From Gammaproteobacteria bacterium (GTDB lineage Bacteria; Pseudomonadota; Gammaproteobacteria; S012-40): a stretch of 13,633 bases of DNA. The notes below the pieces were generated by a model that worked only from the letters and a program-made list of their open reading frames with translations, was not told the DNA's origin and searched no databases. The stretch's first letter is position 1, and every line of letters begins with the position of its first letter. The stretch spans positions 1 through 13,633 of the forward strand of contig JALSHN010000296.1 in NCBI GenBank assembly GCA_026982215.1, given 5' to 3'. A program made the position numbers and the translations under genes. Shown piece after piece: positions 1 to 6,067 of this stretch.

Positions 1-1233
1 GTCGTCGTCTTGGTCGTCGTCGTCGGGATCGGCGTCGCTGTCGGTGACGGCGACGATCTTGAGGCCGCCGGTGCCGGCGGCGACGAACAGCAGGTCGTGG
101 CGGTAGACGACGTGGTTGGCCGATTCGAGGTCACCGAAGCGCAGCTTGCCCAGCAGTTCGAGGTTGTCCACCTCGCAGTCGCGGCCGTTGAGGTTGCTGT
201 CGGCCACCGCGACATAGACGCCGGCCTCGCCATTGGCCATGAAGACGGCACGCTTGTAGGCGCTGGCGGCGTTGGTGACGGTCACCGAGGCATCGAGGTC
301 GGGGACGGTGGGCGGGGGGAGCTGGGCCAGCACTTGGCCGTCGGCCAGACAGACGATCTGGGTGCCACCGTCGCCCAGGGCCAACACCGCCTTGGCTCGC
401 TTGATCTCGATGGTGGACTTGGATTCGGGGATGGTGGCGCCGTCGAGGGTGTGGTCGTGCAGCAGGGTGGCGCTGGCGCGGTCGTAGTGGTAGAGCCGGG
501 CCGGGGTGCCGGCGACCACGCCGACGTCGCGGCGGTCGGCGTCCACCCCGCGGGCATCGTCCACCGCTTGGGTGCGGATCAGGTTGAGCTGCGGCAGGCG
601 GTAGACGCTCACCGCGCCGCCGACGTCGCCGGAGGTGGCGTAGAGGTAGGGGCCGGCGGTGTCCACGTCGGTGCCGGCGTAGCTGGGCAGATCCCATTGT
701 TGGAACAGGGTGCCCAGCCGGCCGCCGCGCAGGGGGAGGGCGGCGAGGTAGGCGGGGGTGTCGAGTTCAGGGTCGTCGGCGGCGCCGACGAAGTAGATGC
801 GGTTGGTCTTGACGGTGAGGCCGTTGACGTCCCGGCCGGGAAAGAGGGCGCTGGAGATGAGCTGGGGCGCGCTGGGGTCGCTGATGTCGAAGACGTCGAT
901 GGCGCCCAGATAGGTGGCGCCGCGGACGTTGTAGCCCACATAGGCCTTGTTGCCGCGGATGCGGACCTCGTTGGCCTGGAGGGTGGTGCCTTGGTATTGG
1001 GGCGGGGCGACCTCGGCGATGAGGGTGAGGCTGAGGGCGTCCCGTTTGGGCTTGGCCGCGGGTTTGGCCCGGGGCTTGGCGGCGGCCTCGATCTCCAAGG
1101 GCTGGTCGAGGCGGGTGATGCGCGCCTCCAGCGTGTCGGGATCGTCGATGACGATCACTTCGCTGGTGTCAGTGTTCGTGCTGCAAGCGGCGAGGAGCAG
1201 GGCGGCGAGCAGGACAGGGTGGGCGTTGGGCAT
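1..1233 (-). CDS. Probable outer-membrane lipoprotein with LVIVD/beta-propeller-like repeats (partial, C-terminus beyond window)
   Basis: The frame is open from an ATG at 1233 down to base 1 (411 codons, no stop). The first 17 residues form a lipoprotein signal: hydrophobic run LLAALLLAAC with the lipobox cysteine at residue 17, followed by Ser, which favours outer-membrane sorting. A low-complexity Ala/Lys/Pro linker comes next (about residues 45-60). The rest has blade-like units typical of LVIVD-repeat/beta-propeller proteins, such as AYVGYNVRGATYLGAIDVFD, then ISDPSAPQLISS (residues about 98-128), and later GGAVSVYRLPQL, GVYVAVADS and GGLKIVAV. Just before the edge the protein turns strongly acidic (DPDDDDQDDD), perhaps a C-terminal tail or Ca-binding segment. 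It overlaps the end of the upstream peptidase gene by 65 bp and is probably co-transcribed with it. Function is unknown; a surface or periplasmic scaffold or binding role is inference only. A long reading frame on the opposite strand is a high-GC shadow. Confidence 0.78.
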   Translation of the reverse strand, partial: MPNAHPVLLAALLLAACSTNTDTSEVIVIDDPDTLEARITRLDQPLEIEAAAKPRAKPAAKPKRDALSLTLIAEVAPPQYQGTTLQANEVRIRGNKAYVGYNVRGATYLGAIDVFDISDPSAPQLISSALFPGRDVNGLTVKTNRIYFVGAADDPELDTPAYLAALPLRGGRLGTLFQQWDLPSYAGTDVDTAGPYLYATSGDVGGAVSVYRLPQLNLIRTQAVDDARGVDADRRDVGVVAGTPARLYHYDRASATLLHDHTLDGATIPESKSTIEIKRAKAVLALGDGGTQIVCLADGQVLAQLPPPTVPDLDASVTVTNAASAYKRAVFMANGEAGVYVAVADSNLNGRDCEVDNLELLGKLRFGDLESANHVVYRHDLLFVAAGTGGLKIVAVTDSDADPDDDDQDDD

Positions 1234-2074
1234 GATGGATCGTCTTCCGCTGTGGGGCCCCTCTCCCCTTTTCGGCCGTGGCGTGTCGCTGCTTGAGGGC
1301 GAGGAGGGGGTCTTGACGGTAGAAGGCGGCCAGTTGCCGGTACACCGCCGGATAGGCGCGGGCCAGCAGGCCGGGGCGTTCGAAGAAGACCTCGCTGACC
1401 ACGGCGAAGAATTCCCCCGGGGCGGTGGCGGCGTAGGGGTCGATGGGGGTGCGGTGGTGATGGGCCTCGCGTCGGCGCAGGTCGTCATAGGCGGCCTGGA
1501 AGGCATCGTGCCAGGCGGTGGGGTCCATGTCGGCATGCAGCGGCGGGCGGCCGTCGGCCTGGCCGTCGAGCCAGTCGAGCTTGTGGGCGAATTCGTGAAT
1601 GACGACGTTGGAGCCGGGGCCGTGGGGGTGGACACCGGGGCGGGCGTCGCGCCAGGAGAGAATCACCGGGCCGGCGCCCCAGGCCTCGCCGCCACGGGCC
1701 TCGCGCCAGTGATGTTCCACTCCGGCCTCGTCGGTGACGGTGACGTCCACCAGGAAGCTGTCGGGGTAGACGATGATCTCCCGCCAGCCCCGGTACCAGT
1801 CGAGTCCCAGTTCCAGGATCAGCAGGCAGGCCTGGATGGCGATCACCGCCCGGATGGTGTCGCTGAGTTCCAGAGGGTCGATGGCGGTGAAGCGTTTCTC
1901 GGCCAGGAAGTCGCCGCTGAGGAGCCGCAGCCGCAGTCGTTCCTGGGGGCCGAGGTGGTGCAGACAGTCCAGCCGGGCGCTGGCCCGGCGCCACACGGAA
2001 TAGGGAAGCCGCCGTCGGCGGACGACGACGGCACGGCGTGCCCGCCGCAGCCGACGTAAGGGGTGGCGGGTCAT
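1169..2074 (-). CDS. mtfA: MtfA-like zinc metallopeptidase (M90 family), with an unusual C-terminal extension
   Basis: The 301-aa product carries the zinc-peptidase motif HEFAHKLDW (HExxH, His160-Glu161-His164) and a downstream GEFFAVVSEVFFE segment expected to supply the third ligand. Other family hallmarks are WREIIVYPDSFLV and GPVILSW. In E. coli, MtfA binds the glucose repressor Mlc/DgsA and has aminopeptidase activity in the cytosol; whether that partner exists here cannot be seen. The family normally ends shortly after the FYRQDP segment (here about residue 255). This protein runs about 45 residues further into an Arg/Lys/His-rich tail (for example KGRGAPQRKTIHHAQRPP), the last part of which is encoded inside the next gene. 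Its ATG at 2074 overlaps the stop of the stress-protein gene (ATGA), so translation is probably coupled. The family call is secure; the mtfA name is by homology of motifs only. Confidence 0.88.
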   Translation of the reverse strand: MTRHPLRRLRRARRAVVVRRRRLPYSVWRRASARLDCLHHLGPQERLRLRLLSGDFLAEKRFTAIDPLELSDTIRAVIAIQACLLILELGLDWYRGWREIIVYPDSFLVDVTVTDEAGVEHHWREARGGEAWGAGPVILSWRDARPGVHPHGPGSNVVIHEFAHKLDWLDGQADGRPPLHADMDPTAWHDAFQAAYDDLRRREAHHHRTPIDPYAATAPGEFFAVVSEVFFERPGLLARAYPAVYRQLAAFYRQDPLLALKQRHATAEKGRGAPQRKTIHHAQRPPCPARRPAPRRLQHEH

Positions 2075-2508
2075 TCGTGTCGGTGAATGTGGACGTCGCA
2101 GGGGGCGTGGCGGGCGGCGTGGACGGCCACCGAGCCGAAACGGCTGCGGGGAGAGCCGAGGACCAGCAACCGGGCTTTGATCCGTTCGGCCCGCTCGCTC
2201 ACCACCCGGGCCGGGGGGCCGGCCAGGACCTCGATGGCCGATTCGGACACCCCCAGGGGGGTCAGTCGGGGGAGCAGCAGCCGCCGGGCACGTTCCTCGG
2301 CGCCAAGCGCCGGGTCGGCCAGTTCGTCCAGCAGCAGCTCGCCGTAGTCGAAATGGTTCACCGCCTCGGCCAGCGGGTCACGGCCAACCACGTGGAGTAT
2401 CACCAAGGGGGCGTGTTCGCACTGAGCCAGGCGTTGGGCGCGACGTACCAGGCGTTCCAGATGAGGGCCGAGGTCCACGGCCGCCACCACCGGGGCGAGT
2501 TCATTCAT
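2071..2508 (-). CDS. Universal stress protein (UspA family), small single-domain
   Basis: The 145-aa product has the Usp fold pattern: an N-terminal strand (PVVAAVDLG), a helix (ERLVRRAQRLA), a second strand LVILHVVG, a central helical region, then IEVLAGPPARVVSERAERI, the strand ARLLVLGS and a final HAPCDVHIHRH strand. The A-R-L-L-V-L-G-S and RHAPCDV blocks are characteristic of the family. The nucleotide-binding glycine loop, usually G-x2-G-x9-G-S/T, is shortened here to G118-SPRSRF-GS126, so ATP binding is doubtful. The start at 2508 is the only sensible ATG, with a GAGG-like site upstream. It is the first gene of a three-gene minus-strand operon (Usp, peptidase, lipoprotein) and is divergent from cheV. 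The physiological role is not deducible. Confidence 0.85.
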   Translation of the reverse strand: MNELAPVVAAVDLGPHLERLVRRAQRLAQCEHAPLVILHVVGRDPLAEAVNHFDYGELLLDELADPALGAEERARRLLLPRLTPLGVSESAIEVLAGPPARVVSERAERIKARLLVLGSPRSRFGSVAVHAARHAPCDVHIHRHE

Positions 2509-2544
2509 CGGCTTGGCCTCGTCGGTTTCGTTGCGGGTGCGGCG

Positions 2545-2553
2545 ATGATAGCA
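2545..2553 (-). promoter_or_regulatory. Candidate extended -10 promoter for the Usp-peptidase-lipoprotein operon
   Basis: Read on the minus strand, the stretch is TGC followed by TATCAT, an extended -10 element (TGn plus a 5/6 match to TATAAT), placed about 36 nt before the Usp start codon. No convincing -35 is seen at 16-18 nt. A CCCC/GGGG dyad (2554-2563) lies immediately upstream. The promoter is close to back-to-back with the cheV promoter. Confidence 0.35.
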
Positions 2554-2565
2554 CCCCGTGGGGAT

Positions 2566-2592
2566 TACAGTTCCGTTGCCGGCTGCCGATAG
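2566..2592 (+). promoter_or_regulatory. Sigma-28 (FliA) promoter for cheV-cheR
   Basis: TACAGTTC (2566-2573), an 11-nt spacer and GCCGATAG (2585-2592) match the FliA consensus TAAAGTTT-N11-GCCGATAA at 6/8 and 7/8 positions with exact spacing. Transcription would begin near 2600, leaving about 25 nt before the cheV ATG. FliA control of chemotaxis genes is standard biology. The match is seen in the sequence; its activity is inferred. Confidence 0.75.
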
Positions 2593-2612
2593 GGGCCGGG
2601 AACGGATGCCAT

Positions 2613-2618
2613 GAGGTG
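2613..2618 (+). promoter_or_regulatory. cheV ribosome binding site (decides the start)
   Basis: GAGGTG lies 6 nt before the ATG at 2625. An in-frame GTG at 2616 lies inside this site and would have no site of its own, so the ATG is preferred. Confidence 0.7.
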
Positions 2619-2624
2619 ATCGCC

Positions 2625-3602
2625 ATGAGCCAATTGCTGCACGAGGTGGATCTGCGCACCCGGATGGTGGGGCAGAACCGTCTGGAGATGTTGTTGTTCC
2701 GCCTCGGCGGCGAGCAGCGTTACGGCCTCAATGTCTTCAAGATCCGCGAAGTGGTGCCTTGTCCACCGCTGACCCGTCTGCCCGGTTCTCATCCCACGGT
2801 ACGCGGTGTGGCGGTGGTGCGGGGGCAGAGCATCCCGGCCATCGATCTGGGGGCGGCCATCGGCCAGGAGCCGTTGGACGATCCCACCACGGCCGATCTG
2901 GTGGTCTGTGAGTACAACCGCAGCGTGCAGGGCTTTCTGGTGAGGGCGGTGGACCGGATCGTCAACATGGCCTGGGACGAAGTGCGCCAGCCGCCGGCGG
3001 CGGTGGGGGAGGATCACTACCTCACCGCGGTGACCCAGGTGGACGACGCGCTGGTGGAGGTGTTGGACGTGGAGAAGGTGCTCTACGAGGTCACCGGCCA
3101 GCGCTTCGATGTGGAAGAAGAGGTCCTGCCCGAAGGACAGCGACAAGGCGTGCATGTGCTGGTGGCCGACGATTCTTCGGTGGCGCGTCATCAGATCGCC
3201 CGGGTGCTCAAGGAACGGGGCATCGCCTATACCGCGGTGAACAACGGCCGCCTCGCCCTGGAGACCTTGCAGCGCTGGGTCGAGGAGGAGGATCCCCGTC
3301 TGGCCGATCTGGCCCTGGTGATCTCTGACGTGGAGATGCCGGAGATGGACGGCTACACCCTCACCCGCAACATCCGTGAGGATGGGCGTCTCAAACACCT
3401 CTACATCCTGCTGCACACCTCGTTGAGCGGGGTGTTCAACTCCAGTGTGCTGGACGGGGTGGCGGCGGACGCCTTTTTGTCCAAGTTCGACACTGAGGAA
3501 TTGATAAACACCATTTGTCGGCAGGTGCGCCGTTTCAAAGGCCTGCCGGAGGACGGGGAGATGAACGAAAACGATGCTGAACAAAAAAGACACGCCGTTT
3601 GA
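2625..3602 (+). CDS. cheV: Chemotaxis coupling protein CheV (CheW domain plus receiver)
   Basis: The 325-aa protein has a CheW-like domain (about residues 15-160: EMLLFRLGGEQRYGLNVFKI, VRGVAVVRGQSIPAIDL, YLTAVTQVDDALVEVLDVE) joined to a response-regulator receiver (about 175-310). Receiver residues are intact: acidic pair Asp182-Asp183, phospho-acceptor Asp235 in ISDVEMPEMDGY, Thr265/Ser266 after the fourth strand and Lys287 in LSKFD. CheV proteins couple chemoreceptors to the kinase CheA at the inner membrane, and phosphorylation of the receiver tunes adaptation. The length is typical of the family. The start is set by GAGGTG six bases before the ATG. The gene overlaps cheR by 29 bp and is preceded by a FliA-type promoter. 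The neighbourhood (cheV-cheR-flgB) is the common polar-flagellum arrangement, but the usual flgA/flgM neighbours are missing upstream. Confidence 0.96.
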   Translation: MSQLLHEVDLRTRMVGQNRLEMLLFRLGGEQRYGLNVFKIREVVPCPPLTRLPGSHPTVRGVAVVRGQSIPAIDLGAAIGQEPLDDPTTADLVVCEYNRSVQGFLVRAVDRIVNMAWDEVRQPPAAVGEDHYLTAVTQVDDALVEVLDVEKVLYEVTGQRFDVEEEVLPEGQRQGVHVLVADDSSVARHQIARVLKERGIAYTAVNNGRLALETLQRWVEEEDPRLADLALVISDVEMPEMDGYTLTRNIREDGRLKHLYILLHTSLSGVFNSSVLDGVAADAFLSKFDTEELINTICRQVRRFKGLPEDGEMNENDAEQKRHAV

Positions 3603-4446
3603 CGCCAGCGGTTCCATCAGCGCCGAGGGCTATCGGCGCTTGGCGCGTTTTCTCGAGGACCAATGCGGCATCGTCCTGGGGGACAACAAACACTATCTGG
3701 TCTCCAGTCGCCTGCGCCGTCTGTTGGGCGAGCATGACCTGAACGATCTCGACGAACTGGCGCGGCTGGTGGACGGTCCCGGCAATCAGCCGCTCAAGAC
3801 CCGGGTGGTGGATGCCATGACCACCAACGAGACCCTGTGGTTTCGTGACGGCGGCCCCTACCGACTGTTGCAGGAAGAGATCCTTCCCGCCTTGGAGCGG
3901 CGCGGCAGGCCCAGCATCAAAATCTGGTCCGCGGCCTGTTCCACCGGTCAGGAGCCCTATTCCATCAGCATGGTGGTGGAGGAATACAAGGCCAGGCACC
4001 CGGGCAGTCGCCTGGGCAATGTGCGCATCACCGCTACCGACATCTCCCCCACCGCATTGGCCCAGGCCCGCGCCGGTGTCTATGACGAGATGGCCCTGGG
4101 GCGGGGGGTGAGCCGGGAGATCCGCAACAAATACTTCGAGCCCAAGGACGGTCTGTGGGCGGTGAAGCCGCAGATCAAGGCCCGGGTGAGTTTCATGGAA
4201 CTCAATTTGAAGGACAGCTTCGCTCGCCTGGGACGCTTCCAGGTGATCTTTTGCCGCAATGTGCTGATCTATTTTTCCCCCGAGCTCAAGGGGGATATCC
4301 TGGATCGCATGGCGGCCATTCTCGAACCCCCGGGTTATCTCGTCCTTGGCAGCTCGGAGACGCCCACCAACTACAGCGATCGCTACCGCATGGTGCGCAC
4401 TCCCCACGGGGTGTTTTACCGTCCCAAAGATCATCCCGACGACTGA
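3574..4446 (+). CDS. cheR: Chemoreceptor glutamate methyltransferase CheR
   Basis: The 290-aa product has the CheR N-terminal helical domain (about residues 15-85) and then the SAM-dependent catalytic domain. Hallmarks seen are TTNETLWFRD (around Asn85-Glu86-Thr87), the SAM-binding segment IWSAACSTGQEPYS (Trp118 to Ser130), ITATDIS, the LGRGVS...RNKYF beta-subdomain region and VIFCRNVLIYF (Cys227-Arg228-Asn229). It methylates specific glutamates on chemoreceptors, working against CheB and alongside CheV for adaptation. No TPR or C-terminal extension is present. The start must be the ATG at 3574, because an in-frame stop lies at 3562. It therefore begins inside cheV, with its GGAGG/GGGGAG stretch rather far upstream (13 nt or more), suggesting translation coupled to cheV. 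The sigma-54 activator sites for flgB, if present, would lie within this gene. Confidence 0.97.
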   Translation: MLNKKDTPFDASGSISAEGYRRLARFLEDQCGIVLGDNKHYLVSSRLRRLLGEHDLNDLDELARLVDGPGNQPLKTRVVDAMTTNETLWFRDGGPYRLLQEEILPALERRGRPSIKIWSAACSTGQEPYSISMVVEEYKARHPGSRLGNVRITATDISPTALAQARAGVYDEMALGRGVSREIRNKYFEPKDGLWAVKPQIKARVSFMELNLKDSFARLGRFQVIFCRNVLIYFSPELKGDILDRMAAILEPPGYLVLGSSETPTNYSDRYRMVRTPHGVFYRPKDHPDD

Positions 4447-4451
4447 ATCGA

Positions 4452-4467
4452 TGGCATGGCCATTGCT
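4452..4467 (+). promoter_or_regulatory. Sigma-54 (RpoN) -24/-12 promoter for the flgB operon
   Basis: TGGCATG (4452-4458), a 4-nt spacer GCCA and TTGCT (4463-4467) match the sigma-54 consensus TGGCACG-N4-TTGCW with one mismatch; the GG and GC pairs are exactly 12 bases apart. The predicted start is near 4478, giving a leader of about 22 nt before the flgB ATG at 4500. RpoN control of rod-hook operons is established in polar flagellates such as Pseudomonas and Vibrio. An FleQ/FlrC/FleR-type activator encoded elsewhere would be needed. Confidence 0.8.
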
Positions 4468-4491
4468 TCTTGCCATGGCAGCAAGCAATGG
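4460..4491 (+). repeat. 32-bp near-perfect palindrome across the flgB promoter and ribosome binding site
   Basis: Arms CCATTGCTT (4460-4468) and AAGCAATGG (4483-4491) are perfectly complementary over 9 bp. Inside them sits a second perfect palindrome, TGCCATGGCA (4471-4480). The left arm contains the -12 element of the sigma-54 promoter, and the right arm ends on the first two bases of the flgB Shine-Dalgarno sequence GGAGAG (4490-4495). It could be a protein-binding dyad or, in read-through RNA from cheR, a hairpin that hides the ribosome site. Which of these applies, if either, is not known. Confidence 0.7.
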
Positions 4492-4495
4492 AGAG
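4490..4495 (+). promoter_or_regulatory. flgB ribosome binding site (decides the start)
   Basis: GGAGAG precedes the ATG at 4500 by 4 nt. An in-frame ATG at 4488 overlaps this site and has no Shine-Dalgarno of its own, and much longer in-frame extensions would run inside cheR, so 4500 is the chosen start. Confidence 0.7.
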
Positions 4496-4499
4496 ACCC

Positions 4500-4907
4500 A
4501 TGCGATTCGACCTCGACAAGATCGTCCGTGTCTACGAACAGGCCCTTTATCTGCGTGCCCGGCGCAGTGAGCTCATCGCCTCCAATCTGGCCAATGCCGA
4601 CACCCCCAACTACAAGGCCCGTGATCTGGATTTCCGGGCGGTGATGCGCCAGGTGGGCGGCATGGGCGGGCCGGAGCGGCTGAAGATTACCCATCCCGGC
4701 CACATCCTGCCGCGGGGTGGGGATGCCCGCAGTGCCGAGCCGCTCTATCGCCAGCCGCTGCAACCCTCGCTGGATGGCAACACCGTTGATGCCCAGGTAG
4801 AGAAGGCCGAGTTTGCCGAGAACGCCCTGCGTTACCAGGCCACGCTGCAATTTCTCGGCGGCAAGCTCAAATCCATGATCACCGCTGTCAAGGGAGGAGG
4901 TCGCTGA
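4500..4907 (+). CDS. flgB: Flagellar proximal rod protein FlgB
   Basis: The 135-aa product matches the usual FlgB length of about 135-140. The N-terminal rod/hook family signature is clear: a helix around residues 5-25, then ASNLANADTPNYKARDLDF. The C-terminal helix contains EKAEFAENALRYQATLQFLGGKL and ends in KSMITAVKGGGR. FlgB assembles just above the MS ring/FliE as part of the proximal rod in the periplasm and is exported by the flagellar type III apparatus, so it lacks a Sec signal. It is the first gene of flgBCDEF-GHI. Transcription is probably driven by the sigma-54 promoter 33-48 bp upstream. Only 2 bases separate its stop from the flgC start. Confidence 0.97.
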   Translation: MRFDLDKIVRVYEQALYLRARRSELIASNLANADTPNYKARDLDFRAVMRQVGGMGGPERLKITHPGHILPRGGDARSAEPLYRQPLQPSLDGNTVDAQVEKAEFAENALRYQATLQFLGGKLKSMITAVKGGGR

Positions 4908-4909
4908 TC

Positions 4910-5311
4910 ATGTCTTTGTTGCGCGTGTTCGATGTCGCCGGAACGGCCATGATGGCCCAGTCGGTGCGCCTCAATGTCACCACCTCCAACCTGGCCAACG
5001 CCGAGACGGTGAGCGCTTCCACCGAGCAGACCTACCGCGCGCGCCATCCGGTGTTTTCCACCCTGCTCATGGGGGAGGCCTCCACCGGGGTACGGGTGCG
5101 GGCCATCGTCGAGAGCGATGCCGAGCTGCGCAAACGTTACGCACCCGACCATCCCCTGGCCGACGACCAAGGCTACATCTACCTTCCCAACGTCAACGTG
5201 GTGGAGGAAATGGCCAACATGATCTCCGCCTCGCGCAGCTATCAGAACAGCGTCGAGGTGATGAACACCTCCAAGCAGATGCTCATGGCCACCCTGCGCC
5301 TGGGCCAGTGA
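4910..5311 (+). CDS. flgC: Flagellar proximal rod protein FlgC
   Basis: The 133-aa product is a typical FlgC length. It begins with a rod-family N-terminal helix (FDVAGTAMMAQSVRLNVTTS, then NLANAETV, residues about 8-35) and closes with the FlgC signature YLPNVNVVEEMANMISASRS and YQNSVEVMNTSKQMLMATLR. It forms part of the proximal rod together with FlgB and FlgF and is exported through the flagellar type III system. A strong GGGAGGAGG ribosome site sits inside the 3' end of flgB, nine bases ahead of the ATG, so expression may exceed that of flgB and be coupled to it. Confidence 0.97.
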   Translation: MSLLRVFDVAGTAMMAQSVRLNVTTSNLANAETVSASTEQTYRARHPVFSTLLMGEASTGVRVRAIVESDAELRKRYAPDHPLADDQGYIYLPNVNVVEEMANMISASRSYQNSVEVMNTSKQMLMATLRLGQ

Positions 5312-5336
5312 CCTGACCGCATGATGGAGTACCGCC

Positions 5337-6026
5337 ATGGCTGACCGAATCGACTCCAACCCGCTGCTCTCCCAGCTCGGGATCCAGGAGAAGAAACAGC
5401 AAGACGGCAGCGACCGCGCCACCCTGGGCCAGGAGGAATTCTTCCGGCTGATGATCGCCCAGATGCGCAATCAGAACCCACTGAACCCCATGGACAACAC
5501 CAAATTCCTTGGGGAACTGGCCCAGTTCAGCAACCTGGCCTCGCAGCAAAAGACCCAGCAGACCATCGAGAAGCTGGCCGATTCGCTCATTTCCAGCCAG
5601 GCGCTGCAGGCCTCCTCGCTGGTGGGGCGCTTCGTGCTGGTGCCCGGTGACCGTGGTTACCTCCCCGAGGGCGGTGACGAGCGCTTCTTCGGCGGGGCGG
5701 TGGAGTTGGAGGCCACCACGGACAAACTGGTGGTGGACATCTACAGTGAGTCCGGCCAATTGGTGCAGAGCCTGCAACTGGGTCGCCAGGCCGCCGGCAC
5801 CGTGCGTTTCACTTGGGACGGTAGCGGTCTCGACGGCAATCCCTTGCCGGCTGGCAACTACCGCATCGTCGCCAATGCCGTCATCGACGGCGAGATCCAG
5901 GCCCAGGACACCGCCGTGGTCGGCCCGGTGGAGAGTGTCACCCTGGGGCGCAACGGCCAGCGCAGCCAGGTGAATGTGGCCGGACTGGGTGCGGTGGATA
6001 TCAACGCCGTGCGCGAGATCCTCTGA
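5337..6026 (+). CDS. flgD: Flagellar hook assembly (hook-cap) protein FlgD
   Basis: The 229-aa product has the conserved FlgD N-terminal block GQEEFFRLMIAQMRNQNPLN, then PMDNTKFLGELAQFSNLASQ (residues about 32-75). A Tudor/Ig-like C-terminal region follows, with VRFTWDGSGLDGNPLPAGNY (FlgD Ig-like domain) and the closing strand LGAVDINAVREIL. FlgD caps the growing hook and guides FlgE polymerisation, then is replaced by FlgK; no flgK is present in this window. A GGAG site precedes the ATG. The gene lies 25 bp after flgC and 41 bp before flgE in the same transcription unit. Confidence 0.96.
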   Translation: MADRIDSNPLLSQLGIQEKKQQDGSDRATLGQEEFFRLMIAQMRNQNPLNPMDNTKFLGELAQFSNLASQQKTQQTIEKLADSLISSQALQASSLVGRFVLVPGDRGYLPEGGDERFFGGAVELEATTDKLVVDIYSESGQLVQSLQLGRQAAGTVRFTWDGSGLDGNPLPAGNYRIVANAVIDGEIQAQDTAVVGPVESVTLGRNGQRSQVNVAGLGAVDINAVREIL

Positions 6027-6067
6027 GCCTGAGTCCCGAATCAAAGAGAAACCGAAGGAGAGAGCCC

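Noticed and set aside
10..1296. Long plus-strand frame (428 codons) opposite the lipoprotein gene
   Set aside because: Gly/Val/Ala/Asp-rich composition with no family motifs; the minus-strand frame has a lipoprotein signal and propeller repeats. It is a high-GC shadow.
947..2059. Plus-strand frame opposite the MtfA-type gene
   Set aside because: The minus strand carries the HEFAHKLDW zinc motif and family blocks; the plus frame shows nothing recognisable.
2514..2534. Sigma-54-like TGGC...TTGC pair in the gap before cheV
   Set aside because: The GG and GC pairs are 18 bases apart instead of 12, so it cannot be a sigma-54 promoter.
2616..2624. GTG start for cheV (and likewise GTG at 9799 for flgI)
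   Set aside because: Both GTGs are part of GAGGTG ribosome sites that serve the ATGs at 2625 and 9808.
2565..3617. 350-codon minus-strand frame opposite cheV, and a similar one at 3535-4488 opposite cheR
   Set aside because: His/Gln/Leu-rich translations of antisense CheV and CheR codons; no domains and no ribosome sites.
4155..4499. Upstream extension of the flgB frame, including an ATG at 4488
   Set aside because: The FlgB family begins at the MRFDL start; the extension lies inside cheR, and the ATG at 4488 has no ribosome site.
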